A DNA stretch of 32,594 nt, from positions 1-32,594 of the forward strand of contig NCAT01000030.1 in the NCBI GenBank assembly GCA_002255575.1, written 5' to 3'. The notes beneath the pieces were generated by a model. That model saw only the letters and a list, made by a program, of their open reading frames with translations, was not told the origin of the DNA and made no database searches. The stretch is from Acidocella sp. 20-57-95 (GTDB lineage: Bacteria; Pseudomonadota; Alphaproteobacteria; Acetobacterales; Acetobacteraceae). Made by a program: the position numbers and the translations under genes. Below, one piece after another: positions 7,272-15,947 of this stretch; the first letter of the stretch is position 1; every line of letters starts with the position of its first letter.

Positions 7272-9071
7272 ATGCCCAACCCCCCTTCGCCCGACAATTC
7301 CGGCGATATTATGTTGCCTGACCCGGCGCACGTCACACGCTCAATGGCCGATGTGGCAAGCCGTGCGCAGCGGCTGGTGAATGATTGGATAAAGCGCCAG
7401 ACCAAGGAAGGCATGTCGCTCGACCCCTTGAATATCAGCGGCGCCTTTACCGAAATGACCACCAAGCTGATGGCCAATCCGGGCGCGCTGTTCCAGGTGC
7501 AACTCCAGCTATGGCAGGATTACCTGACCCTCTGGCAGAACACGGCCAAGCGGATCATGGGGGAGGAAATCACCCCGGTTATCCAAAGCGACCCGCGCGA
7601 TAAGCGCTTTGCCGACTCGGCCTGGCAGCAGAACGAAATTTTCGACTTTATTAAGCAGTCCTATCTGCTCTCGGCCCGCTATATCAACGATGTCGTTAAT
7701 AAGGCCGACGGGCTGGACCCGAAAAACGCTCAGAAGGTCGATTTTTACGCCCGTCAATTCATTAGCGCCCTGAGCCCCTCTAACTTCGTGCTCACCAACC
7801 CCGAAGTACTGCGCAAAACCCGCGAAACCGGCGGCGAAAACCTCATTCGCGGGCTGAACAACCTGTTGACCGACCTGGAGCGCGGCAACGGTAATCTACG
7901 GATAAAAATGACCGACACGGAAGCTTTTGAGGTTGGCGGCAATATCGCTGTCTCAGAAGGCAAAGTGGTGTTCCAGAACGAACTCATCCAACTCATCCAA
8001 TACAGCCCCACCACCGAGACCGTATTTACCCGCCCGCTGGTCATTTTCCCGCCCTGGATCAACAAATTTTATATTTTGGACCTGCGCCCGAAAAACTCGC
8101 TGGTGCGCTATCTGGTCTCCCAGGGCCACACGGTGTTTATGGTCAGTTGGGTTAACCCGGACGCCTCACTCGCCGAGAAAAACTTCGATGACTACATGAC
8201 CGACGGCGTGTTCGCCGCACTCACCGCCATCGAAAAGGCCACTGGCCAGAGACAAGTGAACGCCATTGGCTACTGCCTGGGCGGCACGTTGCTGGCCTCC
8301 TCGCTCGCTTACATGAAGAAAACAGGCGATGACCGCATCCGATCCGCCACCTTCTTTGTCACCCTGACCGATTTTACCGATGCCGGCGAGCTAAGTGTGT
8401 TCATCGATGAAGAGCAGATTGCTGCCATCGAAGAAAAAATGCAGCGGCAAGGCTACCTCGAAGGCGGCGACATGGCGGCCAGCTTCAATATGCTGCGTGC
8501 CAATGATTTAATCTGGAGCTTCGTGGTCAATAACTATCTACTCGGCAACGAACCTTTTCCATTCGACTTGCTGTATTGGAATTCGGATGCCACCCGCATG
8601 CCAAAAACCATGCACTCCTTTTACTTGCGTAATATGTATCATAAAAACCTCCTCATTCAGCCTGACGGCATTGAAATGAAGGGCGTGCCGATTGATCTGC
8701 GCGATATCGACATCCCCACCTATTTCCTCTCCTGCCGGGAAGATCATATCGCGCCGTGGAAGAGCACCTATAAAGGGGCTCTCACCATGGGTGGCAAAAA
8801 CCGCTTCGTTCTGGCCGCCTCCGGCCATATTGCTGGGGTGGTGAACCCGCCCGAGGGCGGCAAATACAACCATTTCGTCAATAACAGCCTGCCCGAAGAC
8901 CCTGACGCGTGGTTTGAAGGGGCCACCGAAGTTTCGGGCTCCTGGTGGCCGGATTGGCAGCATTGGGTGACCAGCTTCGACAAATCCGAGGTCCCGGCCC
9001 GCATCCCCGGCAAGGGCAAGCTCAAAGCCATCGAACCCGCACCCGGCAGTTACGTGAAAGTGCGTATCTAA
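7272..9071 (+). CDS. phaC: class I poly(3-hydroxyalkanoate) synthase PhaC
   Basis: A 599-residue PHA synthase, which polymerises (R)-3-hydroxyacyl-CoA (typically hydroxybutyryl-CoA) into storage granules. The lipase-like box GYCLGG carries the catalytic Cys335. Asp491 in SCREDHIAPW and His519 in SGHIAGVVNPP complete the triad. The N-terminal helical domain and C-terminal alpha/beta-hydrolase fold are full length for class I. AAGGAG at 7259-7264 gives a strong ribosome binding site for ATG 7272. Neither phaA, phaB nor a phasin gene is adjacent. The extreme 3' end (GTGCGTATCTA) is duplicated 19 bases downstream. Confidence 0.96.
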   Translation: MPNPPSPDNSGDIMLPDPAHVTRSMADVASRAQRLVNDWIKRQTKEGMSLDPLNISGAFTEMTTKLMANPGALFQVQLQLWQDYLTLWQNTAKRIMGEEITPVIQSDPRDKRFADSAWQQNEIFDFIKQSYLLSARYINDVVNKADGLDPKNAQKVDFYARQFISALSPSNFVLTNPEVLRKTRETGGENLIRGLNNLLTDLERGNGNLRIKMTDTEAFEVGGNIAVSEGKVVFQNELIQLIQYSPTTETVFTRPLVIFPPWINKFYILDLRPKNSLVRYLVSQGHTVFMVSWVNPDASLAEKNFDDYMTDGVFAALTAIEKATGQRQVNAIGYCLGGTLLASSLAYMKKTGDDRIRSATFFVTLTDFTDAGELSVFIDEEQIAAIEEKMQRQGYLEGGDMAASFNMLRANDLIWSFVVNNYLLGNEPFPFDLLYWNSDATRMPKTMHSFYLRNMYHKNLLIQPDGIEMKGVPIDLRDIDIPTYFLSCREDHIAPWKSTYKGALTMGGKNRFVLAASGHIAGVVNPPEGGKYNHFVNNSLPEDPDAWFEGATEVSGSWWPDWQHWVTSFDKSEVPARIPGKGKLKAIEPAPGSYVKVRI

Positions 9072-9089
9072 GGTGAGTGTGCGTATCTA
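9060..9089 (+). repeat. 11-bp direct repeat at the phaC stop
   Basis: GTGCGTATCTA occurs at 9060-9070, containing the phaC stop overlap, and again at 9079-9089, a 19-base period. It looks like a small local duplication of the last codons of phaC. Confidence 0.6.
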
Positions 9090-9148
9090 GCAGGACTTTG
9101 ATAATCCAACGCGACTATGGCAACAGTCCCGCCCAGCACCAAAGCTGG

Positions 9149-10450
9149 ATGGGAATTGTGGATTTTTTGAACAAAAACGCCAGAAACATCGCCCTTGGCG
9201 CTACCTTCTTGGTCCCACTTGGCCTGCTACATCTGTTCGTGCTGGCCGAGATATGTATCGGCCTGACCGACATTCTGTTCCTCGCCGAGATGGCGCGTAC
9301 CCGCCAGACCGGCTGGGCCAAACAGCCTTGGTTCATCGTCACAATGCTCTGGTGGGCCTGGACGCTGGTCTGCGCCACCCCTATCCCGGCACTCGGCCTG
9401 ATCACGGCCGGTTGGGTCGAATCATTCTTCCAAGTGCTGGTGATCATCAGGTTCATCATTTTCATCGTGGCGCTGCAAAGTTGGGTACTCACCACGCCCC
9501 GCAGCCGACATATTTTGTGGATGCTGATCGCGTTTTCGATTCTATGGATCGGGCTCGAAAGCTGGCAGCAACTCCTCACCGGCGCCAATATTTTCGGCAA
9601 CAGGCGTTTTGGCGACGGTGCCCTGACCGGCCCGTTCTGGAAGCCTCGCGCCGGCGATCTGTATGGACACCTGCTCTTCACCGCGCTGTTGCCCCCATTG
9701 CTCGCAATTTTCGCTAAAAAGTACCTCCATTGGCGACTTGCCGGCGCGGCATTGCTCATTCTTGGCGTGGTCACCTCAGTGCTTATCGGCCAGCGCATGG
9801 GCACCGCCTTTACCCTGCTTGGGTTGGTGAGCGCCGCCGTGTTCATACCCAACTTGCGTAAACTGGCAGTCGGCGCCGTCATTATGGCTGGAATTATACT
9901 AGCCCTCACCCCAATCATTTCGCCGCCCACCTATGGCAAGCTGGTGGGCGAGACGTCTCGGCAAGTTAACCATTACAGCCAAAGCCCGTACGGTGAGCTT
10001 GAAACCCGCGCGGTGGTCATGGGCCTGCAATCACCGATCCATGGCTGGGGCTATAACGGCTTCCGCGCATTTTGCCCGCAGGATCGTTTCAACGTTGGGC
10101 TACCGGCCGTCAATATTCCACCGACGCAGCTGGGCCTTGGGGCCTGCAACCTGCACCCGCATAATTTCTACCTGCAAGCGCTCTCCGACGCCGGCTTCCC
10201 AGGCCTGATCCTGTTTATTCTGATGAACATCTTCTGGCTGCGGGAAATGTTTAAGGGCATCTGGGGTTCTAATGACGCCATCCGCATCGGCCTATTCATC
10301 GGCGTTCTCACCTTTGCCTGGCCGATCGCCTCCACCGATGAGTTCCCTACTTTGTACCTGCCAGGGTGGCTTTTCCTTATCCTTGGTCTCGGCTTCGCCC
10401 ATACCTACATGTCAGTCTCTGTAGTTTCACCGGAATTGAAAAATGTCTGA
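9149..10450 (+). CDS. O-antigen ligase-like polytopic membrane protein
   Basis: A 433-residue inner-membrane protein with about ten hydrophobic segments. The region ending [21 protein letters not shown], preceded by a long periplasmic loop with [12 protein letters not shown], is typical of the Wzy_C/O-antigen ligase family (WaaL-like enzymes and exopolysaccharide polymerases). These join or polymerise undecaprenyl-linked glycans. Which substrate is used cannot be told here. Start choice is uncertain: ATG 9149 opens a sensible membrane protein, while an in-frame GTG at 9077 adds 24 charged residues without a convincing ribosome binding site. It overlaps the next gene by 8 bases. No other glycan genes are adjacent. 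Confidence 0.8.
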   Translation: MGIVDFLNKNARNIALGATFLVPLGLLHLFVLAEICIGLTDILFLAEMARTRQTGWAKQPWFIVTMLWWAWTLVCATPIPALGLITAGWVESFFQVLVIIRFIIFIVALQSWVLTTPRSRHILWMLIAFSILWIGLESWQQLLTGANIFGNRRFGDGALTGPFWKPRAGDLYGHLLFTALLPPLLAIFAKKYLHWRLAGAALLILGVVTSVLIGQRMGTAFTLLGLVSAAVFIPNLRKLAVGAVIMAGIILALTPIISPPTYGKLVGETSRQVNHYSQSPYGELETRAVVMGLQSPIHGWGYNGFRAFCPQDRFNVGLPAVNIPPTQLGLGACNLHPHNFYLQALSDAGFPGLILFILMNIFWLREMFKGIWGSNDAIRIGLFIGVLTFAWPIASTDEFPTLYLPGWLFLILGLGFAHTYMSVSVVSPELKNV

Positions 10451-11405
10451 CACGTTAATCCCCGTTACCGTCCTCACCGGCTATCTCGGCGCCGGTAAAA
10501 CCACCCTCCTCAACCGCATCCTTACCGAAAATCACGGTAAAAAATACGCCGTCATCATCAATGAATTCGGCGAGCTCGGCGTCGATAACGACCTCGTCGT
10601 GGATTCCGATGAAGAAGTGTTCGAGATGAATAACGGCTGCATCTGCTGCACCGTCCGCGGCGACCTGATCCGCATCGTCGGCGGGCTGATGAAACGCGCC
10701 CAGAAATTCGATGGTATCATCGTGGAAACCACCGGCCTCGCCAACCCGGCACCGGTCGCGCAAACCTTCTTTGTCGATGAAGACGTCAAAGCCAAAACCC
10801 GCCTGGATGCCATCGTCACCGTGGTGGACGCCAAACATTTCCTAACCCGCCTGGAAGACAGCCCGGAAGCCGCCGACCAGGTCGCCTTCGCCGATGTCGT
10901 TGTGCTCAACAAACTCGATCTCGTCACCCCGGCAGAACTGGATGCCGTTAAAACCCGCATCCGCGCCATCAACCGCTACGCCGAAATCCACGAAGCCACC
11001 CGGGGCGATGTGCCCATCACCAAACTCCTCGGTCTTGCCGCCTTCGACCTCAACCGCGTGCTCGAAACCGTGCCGGACTTCCTCGAAGAAGACTCCCACA
11101 CTCATAACGAGCACCTCACCTCCATCAGCCTCTCCACCACCGCCCCGCTCAGCGCCGAAAAATTCAACGCCTGGATCAGCCACATCCTGCAAACCCAGGG
11201 CGCTGACATCCTGCGTACCAAAGGCATCCTCTCCTACGCCGGCGAAGACCGCCGCTTCGCCTTCCAGGCCGTGCATATGATCGCCGATGGCGACTTCGTT
11301 GCCCCCTGGAAACCAACCGAACCACGCACCAGCCGCATCGTCTTCATCGGCCGCGACCTCAACCGCCCGCAACTGCGCCGCGGCTTCGAGTCGTGCGTTG
11401 CGTGA
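10443..11405 (+). CDS. CobW/COG0523-family GTPase metallochaperone
   Basis: A 320-residue G3E-family P-loop GTPase. The Walker A motif GYLGAGKTT is at 13-21, the metal-binding GCICC motif at 65-69, and the guanine-specificity motif NKLD at 156-159. A short acidic, His-bearing stretch ([10 protein letters not shown]) precedes the CobW C-terminal domain (about 225-315). Relatives deliver zinc, cobalt or other metals to client enzymes. Without cobalamin genes or a Zur box in view, the metal cannot be assigned. ATG 10443 overlaps the upstream membrane protein by 8 bases, so the two are probably co-translated, although no functional link is obvious. Confidence 0.9.
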   Translation: MSDTLIPVTVLTGYLGAGKTTLLNRILTENHGKKYAVIINEFGELGVDNDLVVDSDEEVFEMNNGCICCTVRGDLIRIVGGLMKRAQKFDGIIVETTGLANPAPVAQTFFVDEDVKAKTRLDAIVTVVDAKHFLTRLEDSPEAADQVAFADVVVLNKLDLVTPAELDAVKTRIRAINRYAEIHEATRGDVPITKLLGLAAFDLNRVLETVPDFLEEDSHTHNEHLTSISLSTTAPLSAEKFNAWISHILQTQGADILRTKGILSYAGEDRRFAFQAVHMIADGDFVAPWKPTEPRTSRIVFIGRDLNRPQLRRGFESCVA

Positions 11406-11410
11406 AGGGT

Positions 11411-11441
11411 TAAGGCCAAGGGGATTGGCCCCATGGCCTTA
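11411..11441. terminator. strong hairpin between convergent genes (likely bidirectional terminator)
   Basis: TAAGGCCA (11411-11418) pairs perfectly with TGGCCTTA (11434-11441). An inner GGGG (11420-11423) pairs with CCCC (11429-11432). It lies 5 bases after the CobW-family gene stop and 9 bases from the stop of the convergent gene. There is no T run on either side, so it may act with Rho or as an RNA-stabilising end. Confidence 0.6.
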
Positions 11442-11450
11442 CTCCCTCAC

Positions 11451-12101
11451 TCAGCCCGCAGCCGGGTCGGCGTGGATGCCGACGCTGGTGGCTGTGGGGG
11501 TGAAGTGGATGGTGACATCTTTGGTGGGGCCGCAGATATTCAGGGTCCAGGTTTCGCTCCAGGGGGCGGCTTGCTCGCCTTTCGGAAGGCTCGGGTCTGG
11601 GCTGCCTTCATAGGCGTTGAATGTGGTGTTGCTGATGAAAGCATCGTGGCAGGCTGGCGGGATGCCGCCGGCGGCAGCGACGACACTGGCTTGTGCGGCA
11701 TTTTGCAACGTGGGCTCAGCGATGGTGCCACCGGGCTCTAGGGGACCAGTTACCAACGTAGCAGGCGCGGTGACTTTGGTGAGCACATTGAGGGTGAGCG
11801 TGGTGCCGCAACCGGTAGCGATGAGCCCTTCCCGCCACGCCCCGGCGATTGGGTTGCCGGCGGGGTCGAACTGAATGGGCGCGTAAACCCCGATTTCAGG
11901 TTGTGGGGTGAAGGTGGCGCTGGGGCAGCCCATATGGCTCCAGGCAGGGCTGTGGCGCGCGGCATCCAGCACGGCGGCGCGGTGGCTTTGGTTCTGCATC
12001 ACGTTAGCGAAAGCGTCCGGAGCTTTCACTTGGGCTTGGGCTTGGGCGTAAATGCTAAACGGCAAAGTAAGCAGCAGCGCAGGCAGCCAATTTTTCACCA
12101 T
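11451..12101 (-). CDS. exported protein of unknown function with four cysteines
   Basis: A 216-residue protein I do not recognise. It starts with a signal peptide (MVKNWLPALLLTLPFSIYAQA) with likely cleavage around residues 21-23, so it should be periplasmic or secreted. The mature part has four cysteines (59, 98, 151, 190), which could form two disulfides, and a Thr/Ala/Pro-rich composition suggesting a beta-rich fold. The ribosome binding site GGAGGAG is 3 bases before the ATG. It converges on the CobW-family gene and diverges from the WD40 protein across 48 bases. No transmembrane segment other than the signal is seen. Confidence 0.75.
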   Translation of the reverse strand: MVKNWLPALLLTLPFSIYAQAQAQVKAPDAFANVMQNQSHRAAVLDAARHSPAWSHMGCPSATFTPQPEIGVYAPIQFDPAGNPIAGAWREGLIATGCGTTLTLNVLTKVTAPATLVTGPLEPGGTIAEPTLQNAAQASVVAAAGGIPPACHDAFISNTTFNAYEGSPDPSLPKGEQAAPWSETWTLNICGPTKDVTIHFTPTATSVGIHADPAAG

Positions 12102-12149
12102 CTTCTCCTCCCTTGCCGCATCCGGCCCTGTTAGCTACCTCATCATCCC

Positions 12150-13175
12150 ATGAACGATCTTGATGCGCTACTGAAGGCTCGCGGTGTTTCCGAAAATCTG
12201 GACGCCTACATTACAGCCTGCGTGTTTAACCGCACCGGCACGTTGGCGGCGTTTGCGCTGGGGGACGGCACGTTGCGGCTGAAATCAGTCGCGGGCTGGC
12301 AGAATGTCCCGGCGCACCAAGGCGCGGTGCTATGTTTAGCGCCGGACACAGGTGATGGGTTTGTCACGGGCGGGGATGACGGAAGGTTTTTACGGATCAG
12401 CGCTGCTGGTACGGTGACAGAAATCTCATCCTTTGGCATGAAATGGGTTGAGCATGTGGCCTCCTTCGCGCACCCCAAGTCAGGCTTGCTGGCCTGCAGT
12501 GTTGGCAAGTTCATTCATTTGTTCAGCGCCGATGGTACCAAGCTGCGTAGCCTCACCCACCCTTCAACGGTTTCTGGCATTGCGTTTGATACCAAGGGCA
12601 AGCGTATTGCGGCCTCTCACTATAACGGCGCATCCTTGTGGTTTACCGCCTCCAGTTCCGAAACCCCGCGCCTGCTAGAGTGGAAAGGCAGCCATCTAGG
12701 CGTGGCGATTCACCCGGCCGGCGAAGCGATTGTGACCGCGATGCAGGAAAACGCTCTGCATGGCTGGACCCTGCCTGAGGGCAAGCATATGCGCATGAGC
12801 GGCTACCCTTCCAAAACCGAGAGTTTCGGCTTCACCAAATCCGGCAAATGGCTGGCCACAGCGGGGGCGGATGCCGTGGTGCTGTGGCCGTTCTTTGGCG
12901 GCGGCCCGATGGGCAAATCCGCCACCGAACTTGGCGTCACCGCGGGCACTTTTGCCAAGCGTATTGCCTGCCACCCGGAATTTGAAGTGGTGGCGGTGGG
13001 GTTTGATGATGGCTCGGTGATTGTGGTGGATATTTTGAAAGAAAAAATCCTGCCTGTATGCGCACCGGGCCGAGGTGCGGTGACGGCATTAAGCTGGAAT
13101 CCGACCGGTTCACATTTGGCACTGGGTACTGAAGCCGGGTTCGCCGCGTTGGTGGATTTTTCAAAGGCTGGTTAA
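12150..13175 (+). CDS. WD40-repeat protein
   Basis: A 341-residue protein with repeated WD40-like blades: stretches such as GAVLCLAPD..GFVTGGDDGRFLRIS, VSGIAFDTKGKRIAASHYNGASLWF and GAVTALSWNPTGSHLALGTEAG recur about every 40 residues. This suggests a seven-bladed beta-propeller used for protein-protein contact. No signal peptide or catalytic domain is present, so it is probably cytoplasmic. Partner and role are unknown. It ends before a strong terminator shared with the ribosomal operon running the other way. Confidence 0.85.
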   Translation: MNDLDALLKARGVSENLDAYITACVFNRTGTLAAFALGDGTLRLKSVAGWQNVPAHQGAVLCLAPDTGDGFVTGGDDGRFLRISAAGTVTEISSFGMKWVEHVASFAHPKSGLLACSVGKFIHLFSADGTKLRSLTHPSTVSGIAFDTKGKRIAASHYNGASLWFTASSSETPRLLEWKGSHLGVAIHPAGEAIVTAMQENALHGWTLPEGKHMRMSGYPSKTESFGFTKSGKWLATAGADAVVLWPFFGGGPMGKSATELGVTAGTFAKRIACHPEFEVVAVGFDDGSVIVVDILKEKILPVCAPGRGAVTALSWNPTGSHLALGTEAGFAALVDFSKAG

Positions 13176-13301
13176 ACCAACGCCATCGCGGTGATTTCGA
13201 GCCACGCGCAAATGGCGCGCAGCAAGCCTCGATGTTTTCAATACAGAAAGACCCTGGACGGTTTCCCCCGCCCTTGGTCGGGATTGTCAGAAACTTGGCT
13301 T

Positions 13302-13342
13302 AAAAAACAGGCCCAACGCTTTACGCGCTGAGCCTGTTTTTA
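13302..13342. terminator. bidirectional rho-independent terminator
   Basis: AAAAACAGGC (13303-13312) pairs perfectly with GCCTGTTTTT (13332-13341) around a 19-base interior. Because the A and T runs sit at the stem edges, the structure reads as a terminator on both strands. It can end the WD40 gene on plus and the ribosomal super-operon, after rplQ, on minus. Confidence 0.85.
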
Positions 13343-13350
13343 AAAAGATC

Positions 13351-13378
13351 GATTGCTTCGGCTTCGCCTCGCAATGAC
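13351..13378 (-). repeat. dispersed palindromic repeat of the GTCATTGCGAGG...AAGCAATC type
   Basis: On the minus strand the element begins GTCATTGCGAGG and ends GAAGCAATC. ATTGC/GCAAT form the outer stem, with a nested GGC/GCC pair inside. This matches a well-known small intergenic palindrome seen in many copies in diverse bacterial genomes. It lies between rplQ and the terminator, so it would be transcribed as part of the operon 3' end. Copy number in this genome cannot be judged from one window. Confidence 0.6.
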
Positions 13379-13390
13379 AATCGTTCAGAT

Positions 13391-13816
13391 TTAGTCCTCG
13401 GAATCGTCTTCCGCGGCCTTTTCGGCGACTGGGCCGCTATCCAAACCCTTGGCGGATTCATCGCGGTCAACGAATTCGATGACGGCCATGTCGGCGGCAT
13501 CTCCGTGACGCATACCGGCTTTCAGCACGCGGGTGTAGCCGCCGCTGCGGGTTTTGTAGCGGTCTGCTAAGGTATCAAACAGCTTGGTGACGATGGTCTC
13601 ATCGCGCAGCTGGTTGAAAGCCTGGCGCTTGGCGTGCAGGTCACCGCGCTTGGCGAGGGTCACCAGCTTTTCTGCGACCGGGCGGAGTTCCTTCGCCTTT
13701 GGCAGGGTGGTAGTGATCTGCTCATGCTTGATGAGAGCGACTGCCATGTTGCGGAACATGGCGGCGCGATGGGACGAGGTGACGCTGAGTTTCCGTCCGC
13801 TGAGACCGTGACGCAT
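13391..13816 (-). CDS. rplQ: 50S ribosomal protein L17
   Basis: A 141-residue L17 of the large subunit. It opens with the family signature [17 protein letters not shown] and contains [14 protein letters not shown], and ends in an acidic tail of the kind often seen in alphaproteobacterial L17. Last gene of the alpha operon, after rpoA, and followed by the bidirectional terminator. CAGGA lies about 9 bases before the ATG. Confidence 0.98.
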   Translation of the reverse strand: MRHGLSGRKLSVTSSHRAAMFRNMAVALIKHEQITTTLPKAKELRPVAEKLVTLAKRGDLHAKRQAFNQLRDETIVTKLFDTLADRYKTRSGGYTRVLKAGMRHGDAADMAVIEFVDRDESAKGLDSGPVAEKAAEDDSED

Positions 13817-13840
13817 GGTTAAATATTCCTGGTAAAACTT

Positions 13841-14878
13841 TTAAAAGGGTTGATCTGAACGCTTAGCCAATTCCTCGATATTCTCGGGCGGCCAATCGGT
13901 CACGATCATGCCAAGGGACAACCCCATGACAGTAAGAACTTCCTTGATTTCGTTCAGTGACTTCCGGCCAAAATTCGGGGTCCGCAGCATTTCCTGCTCA
14001 GATTTCTGAACGAGATCGCCGATATAAACGATGTTGTCGTTCTTCAGGCAGTTGGCACTACGAACAGAGAGTTCCAGCTCATCAACCTTGCGCAGCAAGT
14101 TGGCGTTGAACGGCAGTTCAATGCGCGGCTCTTCGGCGCGCAGCCGCTGCGGTTCTTCGAAGTTCACGAACATGCCGAGCTGGTCTTGCAGGATCCGCGC
14201 AGCCAGGGCCACCGAATCCTCCGGCGGGATGGCGCCGTTGGTTTCAACCTGCAAAATCAGCTTGTCATAGTCGGTCACCTGACCCACGCGGGTTTGTTCC
14301 ACCCGGTACGAAACCTTGCGGACCGGTGAGTAGATGGCATCAATCGGGATCAGCCCGATCGGCGCGTCTTCCGGGCGGTTATTGGCGGCGGGCTCATAGC
14401 CGCGGCCGGAACCAACAGTGAATTCCATACCCAGAGTGGCGCCGTCATCGAGCGTGCAGAGCACCAGGTCCGGGTTCATGATTTCAATATCATGACCAGC
14501 CTGAATGGCACCTGCCTTCACTTCACCAGGGCCAGTGGCCGTGAGCACCATGCGCTTTGGCCCCTCACCATGCATACGCACAGCAAGCTGCTTGATGTTC
14601 AAAACGATGTCAGTGACATCTTCGCGCACACCGGCGAGTGTGGAGAACTCATGCAACACGCCATCAATGCGCACAGCGGTGACAGCGGCACCCTGCAGCG
14701 AGGAGAGCAGGACGCGGCGGAGAGAATTACCGAGCGTCATGCCAAAGCCACGTTCCAGCGGTTCGGCAATAATGGTGGCGACACGGGCGGGATCGCTCCC
14801 AAATTCAACATCAAGCTGTTCCGGCTTGATCAGCATTTGCCAGTTGCGTTGCAGCGACAAACTTGTTTCTTTCAACAT
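13841..14878 (-). CDS. rpoA: RNA polymerase alpha subunit
   Basis: A 345-residue alpha subunit, which dimerises to seed RNA polymerase assembly and contacts UP elements and activators. The N-terminal assembly domain (about 20-245) includes [20 protein letters not shown] linker leads to the C-terminal helix-hairpin-helix domain (about 265-330) with [17 protein letters not shown] lies 6 bases upstream of the ATG. The gene sits between rpsK and rplQ as in the standard alpha operon. rpsD is not present, as is usual in alphaproteobacteria. Confidence 0.98.
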   Translation of the reverse strand: MLKETSLSLQRNWQMLIKPEQLDVEFGSDPARVATIIAEPLERGFGMTLGNSLRRVLLSSLQGAAVTAVRIDGVLHEFSTLAGVREDVTDIVLNIKQLAVRMHGEGPKRMVLTATGPGEVKAGAIQAGHDIEIMNPDLVLCTLDDGATLGMEFTVGSGRGYEPAANNRPEDAPIGLIPIDAIYSPVRKVSYRVEQTRVGQVTDYDKLILQVETNGAIPPEDSVALAARILQDQLGMFVNFEEPQRLRAEEPRIELPFNANLLRKVDELELSVRSANCLKNDNIVYIGDLVQKSEQEMLRTPNFGRKSLNEIKEVLTVMGLSLGMIVTDWPPENIEELAKRSDQPF

Positions 14879-14982
14879 CTAACCCTCCGGCCGGGTGGCA
14901 AAATGACCAACCCCAACCATAATCATATGATTAATTCAGCGGCCGAATCATCAGCCTCGGACCTAACCCAGACGACGAAACC

Positions 14983-15372
14983 TTAAACGCGGCGGCGCTT
15001 GCGCGGGCGGCAGCCATTATGCGGAATCGGCGTCAAATCGCGGATAGCGGAGATTTGGAACCCAACAGCCTGCAAGGCGCGCAGTGCGCTCTCACGGCCC
15101 GAACCAGGACCGCTGACTTCGATTTCTAGCATTTCCATGCCGTGTTCGCGCGCCTTGCGGCCAGCGTCTTCTGCAGCCACCTGGGCGGCGTATGGGGTAG
15201 ATTTACGGCTGCCCTTGAAACCTTGGCTACCAGCGGTGGACCAGGCGATGGTATTGCCCTGGGCATCGGTGATGTTGACCATGGTGTTGTTGAAGCTTGC
15301 CAAAACATGGGCAACACCAGAGATGATGTTCTTGCGTTCTTTTTTACGGGGGCGTGAGGCGGGTTTCGCCAT
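14983..15372 (-). CDS. rpsK: 30S ribosomal protein S11
   Basis: A 129-residue S11, part of the small-subunit platform at the E-site mRNA cleft. Family motifs include [17 protein letters not shown], the [11 protein letters not shown] stretch and the C-terminal [18 protein letters not shown]. Full length. It lies between rpsM and rpoA. Confidence 0.98.
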   Translation of the reverse strand: MAKPASRPRKKERKNIISGVAHVLASFNNTMVNITDAQGNTIAWSTAGSQGFKGSRKSTPYAAQVAAEDAGRKAREHGMEMLEIEVSGPGSGRESALRALQAVGFQISAIRDLTPIPHNGCRPRKRRRV

Positions 15373-15408
15373 GTCTTTAATCCTGAAGTTCTAGAAAAAT
15401 TCTGAAAA

Positions 15409-15786
15409 TTACTTGGTAACTTTCTTCTTACCGGCGATCGCCACGGCTTTACCCTTACGGGTGCGGGCGTTGGTATGGGTACGCTGACCGCGGACCGGCA
15501 GGCCCTTACGGTGGCGAAGCCCACGATAGCAGCCCAGATCCATCAGGCGCTTGATGTTCATCGCGGTTTCACGGCGGAGGTCACCCTCAACGCGGTAGTC
15601 ACGGTCGATCAATTCACGGATTTTGAGGACTTCTTCATCAGAAAGCTCGTTCACGCGGCGTTCTTCAGGGATGCTGAGTGCCGTGCAAATGTCACGGGCT
15701 TTCACCGGACCAATGCCGTAAATATAGCGAAGGCTGATCAGAACACGCTTATTCGTAGGAATGTTTACGCCGGCAATACGCGCCAC
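15409..15786 (-). CDS. rpsM: 30S ribosomal protein S13 (GTG start)
   Basis: A 125-residue S13 of the small-subunit head, contacting L5 and P-site tRNA. The protein starts with [14 protein letters not shown], so the GTG at 15784-15786 is the start. AGGAG lies about 8 bases upstream. The same frame stays open 120 bases further up, but that stretch contains a promoter and leader hairpin and is not S13-like. First gene after the internal promoter, so it heads rpsM-rpsK-rpoA-rplQ. Confidence 0.97.
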   Translation of the reverse strand: MARIAGVNIPTNKRVLISLRYIYGIGPVKARDICTALSIPEERRVNELSDEEVLKIRELIDRDYRVEGDLRRETAMNIKRLMDLGCYRGLRHRKGLPVRGQRTHTNARTRKGKAVAIAGKKKVTK

Positions 15787-15839
15787 GGTGGTCTCTCCTG
15801 AAGATCTCGCCTCGCGGCGGAATGGGTAGAAAGCAAGTA

Positions 15840-15864
15840 GCGGCGCACCGAGATGGCGCGCCGC
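15840..15864 (-). promoter_or_regulatory. GC-rich hairpin in the rpsM leader
   Basis: GCGGCGC (15840-15846) pairs perfectly with GCGCCGC (15858-15864). An extra CC/GG pair after one mismatch lengthens the stem. It falls between the internal promoter and the rpsM start, where alpha-operon mRNA in other bacteria binds a ribosomal protein for autoregulation. Sequence similarity to the known S4-binding element is not evident. Confidence 0.45.
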
Positions 15865-15874
15865 AGAGATGGGC

Positions 15875-15902
15875 GTTATAGCGATGCCCGAAACAGAGTC
15901 AA
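15875..15902 (-). promoter_or_regulatory. near-consensus sigma70 promoter for rpsM-rpsK-rpoA-rplQ
   Basis: On the minus strand, TTGACT (15902-15897) and TATAAC (15880-15875) are 16 bases apart, each one base from consensus. The expected leader is about 80 bases. It would let the alpha operon, including rpoA, be expressed apart from the upstream spc genes. Confidence 0.7.
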
Positions 15903-15920
15903 TCAAACATGATCAAATTT

Positions 15921-15943
15921 TCGTGATCGAACCGTGATCACGA
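15921..15943 (-). promoter_or_regulatory. 8-bp inverted repeat between adk stop and the rpsM promoter
   Basis: TCGTGATC (15921-15928) and GATCACGA (15936-15943) form a perfect dyad with a 7-base centre, 4 bases past the adk stop on the minus strand. Another TGATC copy lies at 15910-15914. It could be a weak terminator (no T run follows on minus) or an operator just upstream of the -35 box. Confidence 0.45.
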
Positions 15944-15947
15944 TGTT

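Noticed and set aside
9115..9930. Minus-strand open frame opposite the O-antigen-ligase-like gene
   Set aside because: The plus-strand protein has clear membrane helices and family motifs; the antisense product has none.
15787..15906. Upstream extension of rpsM by 40 codons
   Set aside because: Covers a promoter and leader hairpin, and S13 begins at [13 protein letters not shown] after the GTG with a good ribosome binding site.
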